DNA from: JAFDVL01 sp043775925
GTDB taxonomy: Bacteria; Acidobacteriota; Blastocatellia; RBC074
Reading direction: 5' to 3'
Length of the DNA: 38,860 bases
NCBI GenBank assembly: GCA_043775925.1
Contig: JAYVRW010000408.1
Coordinates: forward strand, 1-38,860
The translations under genes were made by a program, and so were the position numbers. Below, in pieces: positions 16,137 through 24,329 of the stretch (the first letter of the stretch is position 1; the number at the start of each line of letters is the position of its first letter). Under the pieces are notes generated by a model. It searched no databases and was not told the origin of the DNA. It saw only the letters and a list, made by a program, of their open reading frames with translations.

Positions 16137-18602
16137 ATGGAGACTCTACAAAAAATTGACATCAATATCGAAGACGAAATGAAGCGTAGCTATCTTGACT
16201 ACGCCATGTCCGTCATCATCGGACGTGCCCTGCCGGATGTCCGCGACGGGCTGAAACCTGTTCATCGTCGAATTTTGTATTCGATGAATGAAAGCGGTTT
16301 GGTTCCCGGTAAGCCTTACAAAAAATCTGCCAACGTCGTAGGAAACGTGCTTGGGGCTTATCATCCGCATGGTGACTCTGCGGTGTACGATTCCATGGTG
16401 CGAATGGCACAGGATTTTTCGTTGCGCTACCCACTGGTTGACGGGCAGGGAAATTGGGGAAGCGTTGATGGGGATTCGGCGGCGGCCTACAGATATACTG
16501 AGGCTCGTTTGACGAAAATTGCGACTGAGCTTTTGGCGGATATTGAAAAGGAAACGGTTAAGTTTGCCCCGAACTACGACGATTCAAAAACTGAGCCGAC
16601 CGTACTTCCAGCGCGTGTACCGAATCTTTTGCTGAACGGCGCAGAAGGAATCGCGGTCGGAATGGCGACGAAAATTCCGCCTCATAATTTAAATGAAATT
16701 ATCGAAGCGACGGTTCATTTAGTTCAAAACCCGTCATCCAAGGTTGCGGATTTGATGAAGTATATTCCCGGCCCTGATTTCCCGACGGCGGGCTTTATTT
16801 ACGGGCGCGAAGGCATCAAACAAGCTTACGAAACCGGACGCGGGGTCATCCAGCTTCGCGCCCGCGCCGCCATTGGTAAAATTGGTCGCGCCGCTACTGA
16901 ACGCGACGCGATTTTCATCACGGAAATTCCGTATCAGGTCAACAAAGCCAAGTTGATCGAAACCATTGCCGATCTGGTTAATGAAAAACGGATTGAAGGT
17001 ATCTCGGAAGTCCGCGATGAAACCGACCGCGAATCAGCCGCCGCCAAGAAAGTTCGCATCGTCATCGAATTAAAACGCGATGCTGTTCCGCAGATTGTCC
17101 TCAACAAGCTCTACAAATTGACGCAGATGCAGACTTCGTTCGGCATCATCAATTTATCCATTGTGAATGGTCAACCAAAGATTCTTAATCTGGTTGATAC
17201 CCTCAGCGAATTTATTTCTTTCCGCCGCGAAGTGGTGCGCAATCGCACCCTGTACGAACTCAAAAAAGCTCGTGCGCGCGCTCACATTTTAGAAGGATTG
17301 AAAAAGGCGCTTGATATTATTGACGCCATTATCAAGCTGATTCGCGCCGCCAATAGTACGGAAGAAGCGCGGCAGGGATTGATTGCTGAGTTCGGGTTTT
17401 CAGAACTGCAAGCGCAGGCGATTCTCGACATGCAGCTCCGTCGTCTGGCAGCGTTGGAACGTCAGAAAATTATTGCTGAGTACGAAGAACTCATTAAATT
17501 AATTGCCGGACTCGAAGAAATTATCAATAACGACTTGACGCTGAGAAACGTCATCATCAAAGAGTTACGCGCTGTTCAGAAAGATTACAGCGATGAACGT
17601 CGGACGCAAATTATTGATAGCAGTGTAGAACTAACGCTGGAAGATTTAATCGCTGACGAAGATGTAGTCATCACAATTACCCATTCTGGTTATATCAAAC
17701 GCACTCCTGCTACCACGTATAATACGCAACGTCGTGGTGGAACAGGACGCAAAGGAATGAGTACGCGAACGGAAGATGTCGTCTCGCATGTGTTTGTAGC
17801 TTCAACGCATAGCTACATTATGATTTTCACAGCGAAGGGGCAGGTTTACAAAATCAAAGTCCACGAGATCCCTGATGCACAAGCTGCCGGCAAGGGAAAA
17901 GCGGTTGTTAATCTGGTCAACTTACCTTCCTCAGAAAAAATTGCCGGAGTCATTCCAGTGCGCGAATTCTCTCAAGGACAATTCGTAGTTTTAGTCTCGC
18001 GCAAAGGAGTGATTAAGAAAACCGAGCTTTCCGATTTTGCCAACATTCGCTCCAACGGCATCATTGCCATGGGCGTTGACGAGGACGATGAATTAGTCCG
18101 CATCGAAATGACGGATGGGCAGAAGAAAATCTTCCTCGCTACACACGAAGGACAAGCCATCTGTTTTGAAGAAGATGAAGTCCGCGATATGGGACGCCAG
18201 GCGCGGGGCGTTCGCGGAGTCACGTTACGCCCTGGAGATTACGTTGTCGGAGTTTGTGCGGTCGGCGGCGATGAACAGATGCTGAGCATCTCCTCCAACG
18301 GTTTTGGCAAGCAAACGCCGATTGGTGATTATCGTGTCACCGGACGCGGAGGCAAGGGGGTCATCAATCTCAAAACCACTGAAAAAACTGGTAAAGTCAT
18401 TGCGGTGATGCCAGTCAATAAGGAAAGTGAAGTTCTGATTATCACCGAAAATGGCAAGATCATTCGTATCGAAGCAGAAACAATTCGTGCAACCGGACGT
18501 AGCGCTCAAGGTGTTAAGTTGATTGATACTTCCAGTGGAGATTTGGTCGCCAGCGCGACTCTGGTGGAAAATCAAGCAGATCAGGTTGATCAGGAGGAGT
18601 AA
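16137..18602 (+). CDS. gyrA: DNA gyrase subunit A
   Basis: An 821-residue type II topoisomerase subunit that cuts and rejoins DNA for negative supercoiling. The catalytic tyrosine is Y120 in AAYRYTEARL. The quinolone region HPHGDSAVYDS keeps Ser81 and Asp85 (Ser83 and Asp87 in E. coli), so no classic resistance change is visible. The GyrA box QRRGGTGRKG (near residue 535) and the repeated beta-pinwheel blades in the C-terminal domain separate it from ParC. It lacks the long acidic tail of the E. coli protein. No gyrB lies in the window. AAGGAA-type ribosome site precedes ATG. Confidence 0.97.
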   Translation: METLQKIDINIEDEMKRSYLDYAMSVIIGRALPDVRDGLKPVHRRILYSMNESGLVPGKPYKKSANVVGNVLGAYHPHGDSAVYDSMVRMAQDFSLRYPLVDGQGNWGSVDGDSAAAYRYTEARLTKIATELLADIEKETVKFAPNYDDSKTEPTVLPARVPNLLLNGAEGIAVGMATKIPPHNLNEIIEATVHLVQNPSSKVADLMKYIPGPDFPTAGFIYGREGIKQAYETGRGVIQLRARAAIGKIGRAATERDAIFITEIPYQVNKAKLIETIADLVNEKRIEGISEVRDETDRESAAAKKVRIVIELKRDAVPQIVLNKLYKLTQMQTSFGIINLSIVNGQPKILNLVDTLSEFISFRREVVRNRTLYELKKARARAHILEGLKKALDIIDAIIKLIRAANSTEEARQGLIAEFGFSELQAQAILDMQLRRLAALERQKIIAEYEELIKLIAGLEEIINNDLTLRNVIIKELRAVQKDYSDERRTQIIDSSVELTLEDLIADEDVVITITHSGYIKRTPATTYNTQRRGGTGRKGMSTRTEDVVSHVFVASTHSYIMIFTAKGQVYKIKVHEIPDAQAAGKGKAVVNLVNLPSSEKIAGVIPVREFSQGQFVVLVSRKGVIKKTELSDFANIRSNGIIAMGVDEDDELVRIEMTDGQKKIFLATHEGQAICFEEDEVRDMGRQARGVRGVTLRPGDYVVGVCAVGGDEQMLSISSNGFGKQTPIGDYRVTGRGGKGVINLKTTEKTGKVIAVMPVNKESEVLIITENGKIIRIEAETIRATGRSAQGVKLIDTSSGDLVASATLVENQADQVDQEE
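18592..18597 (+). promoter_or_regulatory. ribosome binding site deciding a GTG start
   Basis: AGGAGG at the 3' end of gyrA, 9 nt before the GTG at 18607. The alternative TTG at 18603 is in a frame that stops at once. This places the repeat tracts at 18615-18720 inside the lipoprotein coding sequence. Confidence 0.75.
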
Positions 18603-18606
18603 TTGA

Positions 18607-19497
18607 GTGCATTCGTCAAAGGCAAAAAATAAAAGTCAAAAACGGAAAGCAGTAACTTTTGCTTTAGCCGCTGTTTTTACGAACTGTAAAACGTTTATTT
18701 TTTGCCTTTTGCTTTTTACCTCCAGCCTCTCACTTGTTTCCTGTCGGTCACGTGATGCCTTGCTGACACAGGCGCAAACGGCTTGGGATAATAAAGATTA
18801 TGCCGCTGCAACTGTTAGTTATGAAGAATTTCTCAAGGATAGCCAGCCCTCCGATCAAACCGCAGAAATTCACTTTAAAGCGGCAAATATTTATTACCTG
18901 AACCTAAAGCAATACGATAAGGCGGCTGAACATTATATTCGGTTGATTGAAGATTACCCTCAATTTGCTTCCCTTGCGCAATCTTACCAACGTCTGGCGG
19001 AGTGCTATGCTGAAATGAAAAAAACGCGGGAAGCCATCGCCGAATACGAAAAGCTTTTGATTGCATTTCCTGACACTGAAAACAAACGTAAAATTCGCCT
19101 GGCAATTGCTGATCTGTATTATGAAAATGACAAAAGTCAGGCTTTAGTCGAATATCAAAAAGTGGCGAAAGACGTGTCGTATGATGCTTTGTCTGAAAAG
19201 GCGTTTTTAAAAATCGGCGGTGTCCGCATTTTGCGCAATGAATTTGAAGCGGCTGAAGCAGCTTTTCGGGTTGTTATTGAAAATACTTCGGACGCTGCGA
19301 TTCGTCGCCAGGCCAGAGATCGTCTGGCGGATTGCCTTGAAAACACATCCAGACACGAAGAAGCGATTCAAATCCTTGAGCAAACTGAAGCTGATCCAAA
19401 AGACCCTGATTATCTTAAAACCAGGATTTCAGGAATCCGTGAACGGCAGAAAACACGCAAACTGATTCAACTGGAACCGACTGCCAGCCCCAACTAG
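18607..19497 (+). CDS. TPR-repeat lipoprotein, BamD/YbgF-like
   Basis: A 296-residue protein from a GTG start. Residues 1-46 form an unusually long lipoprotein signal peptide: a Lys-rich start (KAKNKSQKRK), a hydrophobic core (FIFCLLLFTSSL) and lipobox LVSC. Repeats follow: TAWDNKDYAAATVSYEEFL, IYYLNLKQYDKAAEHYIRLI, YAEMKKTREAIAEYEKLL and more, about five TPR units. Such lipoproteins work in outer-membrane assembly or the Tol-Pal system. The charged and hydrophobic parts of the signal are encoded by the two inverted repeat tracts at 18615-18645 and 18692-18720. It lies 4 nt after gyrA. Confidence 0.85.
   Translation: MHSSKAKNKSQKRKAVTFALAAVFTNCKTFIFCLLLFTSSLSLVSCRSRDALLTQAQTAWDNKDYAAATVSYEEFLKDSQPSDQTAEIHFKAANIYYLNLKQYDKAAEHYIRLIEDYPQFASLAQSYQRLAECYAEMKKTREAIAEYEKLLIAFPDTENKRKIRLAIADLYYENDKSQALVEYQKVAKDVSYDALSEKAFLKIGGVRILRNEFEAAEAAFRVVIENTSDAAIRRQARDRLADCLENTSRHEEAIQILEQTEADPKDPDYLKTRISGIRERQKTRKLIQLEPTASPN
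18615..18720. repeat. inverted 7-nt-period tracts inside a signal peptide
   Basis: A 16-nt block AAAGGCAAAAAATAAA at 18618-18633 is repeated in inverse at 18694-18709, each within a longer tract (18615-18645 and 18692-18720). The left arm codes the Lys-rich n-region and the right arm the hydrophobic core of the lipoprotein at 18607. Confidence 0.8.
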
Positions 19498-19690
19498 GTT
19501 ATGGTGTCAAACGCACTCAAGGGCTTGCTATCTTTGGCTATTCTCAATAAAGTAAAGATTGAAAATAGTATGACAATTTTCATGATAGAGGCAGACGCCG
19601 ATCCAGCTCATTCAAAGTCTAGCATCAACTGCCTGATTTCCGGTTTTTTTAACGGTTGCCCCATTAACAACAGAATTATTGAGAGGTCGC

Positions 19691-20080
19691 ATGGCTAATT
19701 TTAATAAACCTCGTTTCGGATCACGTCCAGGCGGCGGGGGTGGTAATAAATCCAAAAACCAATCGCGCCCCAATAATAACCGGGGACCAGGCGGGCCAAA
19801 TCGCGGTCCTAACCGAGGTAAGCCATCTGGTAAGCCGCGTCGTCCGGTTTCAACGGCTCCATCTCGTCCAATAGACCCGGACGACACCGGGCGAGAGTCT
19901 GAATATTTTAAGAAATTAGTGGATAATGAAAAATTTGTCGTAGTCGTGATGAGCGATGGAGAAAAAGTTCGTGGCATTATCCGCTACTATGACCGGGAAG
20001 TTTTCAGTCTTGGGCCAGTGGATGGCAGTACGAAACGTTTCCTGAGAAAATCCAGTATCAGGTATCTTTACGAGGATTAG
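19691..20080 (+). CDS. Hfq/Sm-like RNA-binding protein with basic disordered N-tail
   Basis: A 129-residue protein; ATG at 19691 with GAGAGG 4 nt before it. Residues 1-65 are Gly/Arg/Pro/Asn-rich (FGSRPGGGGGNKSKNQSRP and further RG/PN repeats), predicted disordered and RNA-binding. Residues 70-129 match an Sm fold: LVDNEKFVVVVMSDGEKVRG and IIRYYDREVFSLGPVDG form Sm1, and FLRKSSIRYLYED stands where Hfq has the YKHAIS Sm2 motif. I infer an RNA chaperone, Hfq-like, with the Sm2 residues changed and the tail at the N- rather than the C-terminus. A weak promoter TTGAAA-16-CATGAT lies at 19559-19586. Confidence 0.72.
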   Translation: MANFNKPRFGSRPGGGGGNKSKNQSRPNNNRGPGGPNRGPNRGKPSGKPRRPVSTAPSRPIDPDDTGRESEYFKKLVDNEKFVVVVMSDGEKVRGIIRYYDREVFSLGPVDGSTKRFLRKSSIRYLYED

Positions 20081-20169
20081 ATAGTCATTTTTCGAGACTG
20101 AAGGTAGTCCAGCTTTTCGGAGCTTCCCCATCTTACGAATAAAAATATTCAAACGAGATGCTGACCGAA

Positions 20170-20197
20170 TTGAGCTGATGGTGGAGTGATTTATAAA
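20170..20197 (+). promoter_or_regulatory. candidate promoter of the GTPase/OmpA operon
   Basis: TTGAGC (20170-20175), 16-nt spacer, TATAAA (20192-20197). It lies 118 nt before the first gene of the operon; a small AGCT-TTTCGG-AGCT hairpin near 20110 may end the Hfq-like transcript. Confidence 0.5.
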
Positions 20198-20314
20198 TTA
20201 ATTGATCTTTTAACTCAGCCCCTGGTTATTTGTTCCATGCCAAGCAAAGCTAATAAAATTCGCCCTAACTCCCGCTCAAAACCAACGAACAAGAAAACAA
20301 GGAGAATCCCGACC

Positions 20315-20866
20315 ATGAGTGAGCGCAAAGTTGTTACCGTTCCTGTCGCCCCAGCGCCTGAACCTATCGAAAGCCTTGATAAAGTCCGAGATATTTTGTT
20401 TGGCGCTCAATCAAGAGACTTCGAAAATCGCTTCGCTTTTTTAGAAGAGAAACTGCTTCAGGAAACTATTCGCGCAAAGGAAGATGCGCACAAGAGATTT
20501 GAGGCATTAGAGGCTCAGCTCAAACAACAAGTCCAGCAATTGACGGATAAAATCAAAAGCGAAAACTCTGAACGCGCTGTCGCAGTTAAATCGCTGACTG
20601 GCGAAATCAAACAATTAACGCAGGCATTAGACAAGAAAATTGAGATACTGGGTTCGGAATCACACAAAGAGCAGGAAGAATTACACGAACAATTAATGCA
20701 TCAATCAAGCTCGTTATCCGAAGATATTAAACGTCGCTGTGATGATATTAATGCCAAGTTCAATGTCGAAGTCAGCGAATTGGAAAATGATAAATTGAAT
20801 CGCTCGGATATTGCTGCATTCTTTAATGATATGGCGCAAAAACTTCTGGCGATTTCCAAGACCTGA
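20315..20866 (+). CDS. coiled-coil protein, first gene of the GTPase operon
   Basis: A 183-residue protein with ATG at 20315, AAGGAG 10 nt upstream; a longer frame to 20186 lacks such a site. After a Pro/Val-rich lead (VVTVPVAPAPEPIE) comes LDKVRDILFGAQSRDFENRF, then about 100 residues of heptad-patterned coiled coil (KRFEALEAQLKQQVQQLTDK and on), ending NDMAQKLLAISKT. It has no signal peptide or TM, so it is cytoplasmic. The LFGA segment recurs in the next protein. I do not recognise a named family. I infer an adaptor or scaffold for the OmpA/GTPase module. Confidence 0.78.
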   Translation: MSERKVVTVPVAPAPEPIESLDKVRDILFGAQSRDFENRFAFLEEKLLQETIRAKEDAHKRFEALEAQLKQQVQQLTDKIKSENSERAVAVKSLTGEIKQLTQALDKKIEILGSESHKEQEELHEQLMHQSSSLSEDIKRRCDDINAKFNVEVSELENDKLNRSDIAAFFNDMAQKLLAISKT

Positions 20867-20916
20867 TACTTTCTATGTTGTGAGGATTCCCTGCTCAATC
20901 CTGACGAACTCTGATT

Positions 20917-22671
20917 ATGAGTGATCCTTCAACGCTTCGCGTTTCCGGGCGCGAGGATGTCTCCAATCAAATTCCCATTGTGCAGCACGACGAAGCTGCG
21001 CAATTGCGCGAATTGCAAAAACTGCTGTTCGGCGCAGACCAGCAGGCTCGGCTGGATCGTTTGGATTCAGAGTGGAATGATCCTGGTCAACTGGCGCCTC
21101 GTGTTGGTCAGGCTCTATCTGATGCCATCGCTTTTCACACCCCGGATAATCAATTAACCGAAGCCATCACTCCCCACGTCATTGAATCTATCGGGAATGC
21201 CGCCCGCCGTAATCCAGAATCTATCTCGACTGCTATTTTCCCGATTCTTGGTCCGGCCATTCGCAAAGCTATCGCGCAGGCATTTAGTAATTTGACGCAA
21301 ACGATCAATCAAACTTTGCAGCATAGTTTTACCCTGCGTGGACTGAAATGGCGGATGGAGGCCATGGTTTCCGGCAAATCGTTTGCTGAAGTGGTTTTGT
21401 ACCACTCACTTTTATATCGCGTCGAGCAGGTCTTTTTGATTCATAGTCAAACAGGGATCGTTCTGAATCACGTGACAGCCAATTATATCGAAAATGCCCA
21501 GGATGCTGATTTGGTTTCTGGAACCCTCACCGCGATTCAGGATTTTATTAAGGATTCTTTCGGAGCTAGTGGCGGCGATGATGTCGAAACTTTTCAACTG
21601 GGAGACCTCACGATTCTGGCCGAACGTGGCCCGCGCGCCGTTTTAGCCTGTGCGGTTCGCGGCACTGTCGCTACTGAAATCCGCGAGGAAATGCAAAAAA
21701 CTCTGGAGCGGGTACATCATGACCGTAGCTCTCAATTAGAGAATTTTGAAGGCGATACCACGGCTTTTGATACTTGTCGTCCTTTATTGGAGGATCATTT
21801 AGAGTCTCGTTATCAACCATTTGCCAATCCGCACATTTCAGGAATTACAACGGTTGTCATCATTGCCGGATCAATTATATTAGTACTCCTTGGACTGTTC
21901 GCATTTTTTTCCATTCGTGATCGGATGCGTTGGAATAATTTTATTACTCAATTAAAGGCTTCACCTGGAATTGTCATTACGGATGCCAGCCGAGGATGGA
22001 ATTCCTACGAAGTGAGTGGATTGCGTGATTCGCTCGCAGTGAATCCGCAGGAAGTAATGGCGCAATCCCAACTAAACCCTGAAAAGTTAATTGCTCATTG
22101 GGAGCCATATCAATCACTGGCTCCACAGTTTGTTCTGGAACGGGCAAGCAATCTTTTGCATCCGCCTTCAGGAGTTAAGTTAAGTCTGGAAAATAATATT
22201 CTTTATGCCAGCGGAAACATTTCTTCGATGTGGTTGAGTGAAGCACAGAAAATCGCTCCGGCAATTTCTGGAATTAATAGTTTTCAGTTAAAATCAGTGG
22301 ACACGATAGAATTCCTGCAAAAAGAAATTGAGGCGCAAGCAATTATTTGCGTTGGAACGAAGCCAGCTCCAGAGCAAATCGTGATGCTTGAAACTATCGG
22401 GCAAAAAATTGTCCAGCTTGATGCGCTGGCTCGCAGCAGGGGTCAATCAGTGTCTGTCGAGATTAAAGGACATACCGACTCATCAGGTACGCTTCAGAAA
22501 AATAAATCGCTGAGTCTTGAGCGAGCCAATGAAGTCGAGACTTTATTAATCAAACAAACAGGTGGCTTGAGTAATATTAAATTTTCCAGGAGTGGTGTCT
22601 GGGATCAGGAAAACAGCTCAGGTGATAAATTTAAAAATCGCCGGGTGACGATAAAAATTATTCTTCAATAA
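20917..22671 (+). CDS. membrane-spanning protein: Roadblock/longin-like region, TM, OmpA domain
   Basis: A 584-residue protein. It has no signal peptide. Residues 25-50 carry LRELQKLLFGADQQARLDRL, shared with the gene before. Residues about 160-262 (QVFLIHSQTGIVLNHVTANY, a helix with AIQDFIKDSF, then LGDLTILAERGPRAVLACAVRG) have the strand-helix pattern of Roadblock/LC7 or longin folds. One TM lies at 309-332. Residues 345-470 look like BON-type repeats. Residues 480-584 are an OmpA/MotB peptidoglycan-binding domain with GHTDSSG (518-524), the LSLERANEV motif and FKNRRV. The N-part should be cytoplasmic and the OmpA part periplasmic. I infer a wall-anchored partner of the neighbouring GTPase. 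Confidence 0.85.
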   Translation: MSDPSTLRVSGREDVSNQIPIVQHDEAAQLRELQKLLFGADQQARLDRLDSEWNDPGQLAPRVGQALSDAIAFHTPDNQLTEAITPHVIESIGNAARRNPESISTAIFPILGPAIRKAIAQAFSNLTQTINQTLQHSFTLRGLKWRMEAMVSGKSFAEVVLYHSLLYRVEQVFLIHSQTGIVLNHVTANYIENAQDADLVSGTLTAIQDFIKDSFGASGGDDVETFQLGDLTILAERGPRAVLACAVRGTVATEIREEMQKTLERVHHDRSSQLENFEGDTTAFDTCRPLLEDHLESRYQPFANPHISGITTVVIIAGSIILVLLGLFAFFSIRDRMRWNNFITQLKASPGIVITDASRGWNSYEVSGLRDSLAVNPQEVMAQSQLNPEKLIAHWEPYQSLAPQFVLERASNLLHPPSGVKLSLENNILYASGNISSMWLSEAQKIAPAISGINSFQLKSVDTIEFLQKEIEAQAIICVGTKPAPEQIVMLETIGQKIVQLDALARSRGQSVSVEIKGHTDSSGTLQKNKSLSLERANEVETLLIKQTGGLSNIKFSRSGVWDQENSSGDKFKNRRVTIKIILQ

Positions 22672-22698
22672 GTCCAAATATTTCATCGAGATGATCCA

Positions 22699-23211
22699 AT
22701 GATCCAGAAAAAAGTCTGCATGCTGGGTTCCTTCGCAGTTGGTAAAACCAGCTTGGTAGCGCGCTTCGTTCGCAGTATCTATTCCGAAAAATATCACACT
22801 ACAGTCGGTGTCAAAATTGATAAAAAACAGGTTTCTATCGGAGAAAAACTGGTCAACATTATCTTGTGGGATTTATACGGCGAAGATGAATTCCAAAAAG
22901 TTCATCTTTCCTACCTGCGTGGCGCGGCTGGTTTTCTGCTCGTCATTGATGGAACCAGACGCGAAACTCTCGACAAAGCCCTGATGCTTCAACAACGAAC
23001 GCAAGACCATCTCGGCAAAATCCCGTTCGTGGCCATTCTCAATAAATCCGATCTCAAAGATCAATGGGAAATTGAGGACCAAACCATCAATGAACTGAAA
23101 GAAAAAGGCTGGACGGTTTGTTATAGCAGTGCCAAAACAGGCTTAGGTGTTGAGGAAGCCTTTCATGCGCTGGCTGAGCAACTGCTCACAAATAGTGGTG
23201 GTGAATTATGA
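22699..23211 (+). CDS. Ras-like small GTPase with unusual switch II
   Basis: A 170-residue bacterial Ras/Rab-like GTPase. P-loop GSFAVGKTS (10-18) aligns gap-free with Ras numbering and has Phe and Ala at positions 12 and 13. Switch I Thr is in YHTTVG. Walker B/switch II is WDLYGEDEF, where Ras has DTAGQEE: Ala59 is Tyr and the catalytic Gln61 is Glu. NKSD (G4) and SSAKTG (G5) are standard. No prenylation motif is seen. It begins 27 nt after the OmpA gene and overlaps the kinase by ATGA, so it is part of a four-gene unit. Probably slow intrinsic GTP hydrolysis, hence dependence on a partner (inference). Confidence 0.93.
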   Translation: MIQKKVCMLGSFAVGKTSLVARFVRSIYSEKYHTTVGVKIDKKQVSIGEKLVNIILWDLYGEDEFQKVHLSYLRGAAGFLLVIDGTRRETLDKALMLQQRTQDHLGKIPFVAILNKSDLKDQWEIEDQTINELKEKGWTVCYSSAKTGLGVEEAFHALAEQLLTNSGGEL

Positions 23212-24317
23212 GTGAACCCATCTTAACTGACCTCCTCGCCGCGCTTGATGTGATCGTCATCGAAAAAAAGATGGATGATACCTTTTCTGTGCTGGGTGAA
23301 GTGCCAGCCTGGTTCTCATGGTTTTATGCCGAAGCTGCGGTAATTCCTGCTAATGTTCGTTTTGACCTGACTTCCCCATTTCTTGAAAACTTTCTCATTG
23401 ATGCCGAGCAGTTTTGGAGCGCCGCTCAACCTGGTCGTTTGAAGTCTGGTTCGTGGGAGGAAAAAGGACCATCTGGTGGAGAAGATCATTTGGAAGCCAG
23501 TGCTTTATTATTAAGTGGTCGGAAAATATTGTTGATCGAATTGCTGGGCATCGCCCACGAAGAACGCCGCCGCCTCTTACAAATTGCCCGTGAAAAGGCT
23601 CTGTTACAACATCAGTTTGCCAAAGAAATTCAGAAAAAAGAAATTCTGCTGCATTGCGTGGCTCACGATTTAGTCGGTCTCTTAATGGGAGTAAAAGTTT
23701 CATTCTCGTTGCTTGATTCAGAATCTCTCACCGAAACCGGCAAAGAATACTTGCAGATGGGACAACGCCAATACGTCCAACAGGAACGTCTGGTCACTGA
23801 CATCGTGCAAGCTTTTTCCGCCGAAATGGAGTCGCTCGGAGCCTTCAAACTTGATCCTGCTACTGCGCCGGATTTACTGAAGTGTATTAAGCACGGGATG
23901 GCTGAAATGGCGCTTACCGCCTCGGTTAGCAAAGTCAATATTGATCTTGATCCCGAAGTGAATGTCGAGCAATCCTGGAAAGTAGTCGGAGAAAAACAAA
24001 GGCTGCAACAGGTCATTCTAAACTTACTGGAAAATGCAGTACGGGTCAGCCCTCCGTTCACAACCGTTAAAGTAAAATTGCAATCCGAAGAAGCTTATCA
24101 TTTGTTTTCTATCGAAGACGAAGGATCGGGAATTCCATCTGAGTTAGTTGGTACGATCTTTCAAAAATTCGCGCAAACAAAATCAGGCAAGTTCGGCTTT
24201 GGATTATATTTCTGCCGCATCATGGTCGAACGATGGGGGGGAAGCATTGGTTACCTGTCATCCTCTCCGCACGGTTCACAATTTTGGATTCGGTTGCCGA
24301 GACTAACAACTAATTGA
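23208..24317 (+). CDS. soluble histidine kinase linked to the GTPase
   Basis: A 369-residue protein that overlaps the GTPase gene by 4 nt. Residues 1-125 form a sensor region of unknown type (PAWFSWFYAEAA and on; no TM), then a helix. The phospho-acceptor is H153 in VAHDLVG. HATPase motifs: N276 in LNLLENAV, DEGSGIP (304-310), KFGFGLYFCRIMV (G2 box). With no TM and no receiver or regulator gene nearby, it is an orphan cytoplasmic kinase. Its sensor part may read the GTPase state rather than a ligand; this is inference from gene coupling. Confidence 0.9.
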   Translation: MSEPILTDLLAALDVIVIEKKMDDTFSVLGEVPAWFSWFYAEAAVIPANVRFDLTSPFLENFLIDAEQFWSAAQPGRLKSGSWEEKGPSGGEDHLEASALLLSGRKILLIELLGIAHEERRRLLQIAREKALLQHQFAKEIQKKEILLHCVAHDLVGLLMGVKVSFSLLDSESLTETGKEYLQMGQRQYVQQERLVTDIVQAFSAEMESLGAFKLDPATAPDLLKCIKHGMAEMALTASVSKVNIDLDPEVNVEQSWKVVGEKQRLQQVILNLLENAVRVSPPFTTVKVKLQSEEAYHLFSIEDEGSGIPSELVGTIFQKFAQTKSGKFGFGLYFCRIMVERWGGSIGYLSSSPHGSQFWIRLPRLTTN

Positions 24318-24329
24318 TATGCTTGCCTT

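Noticed and set aside
16320..16420. Quinolone-resistance change in gyrA
   Set aside because: Ser81 and Asp85 correspond to the susceptible-type Ser83 and Asp87 of E. coli.
20186..20314. Longer start for the coiled-coil protein
   Set aside because: AAGGAG at 20299-20304 fits the ATG at 20315, and the candidate promoter -10 (20192-20197) lies inside the longer frame.
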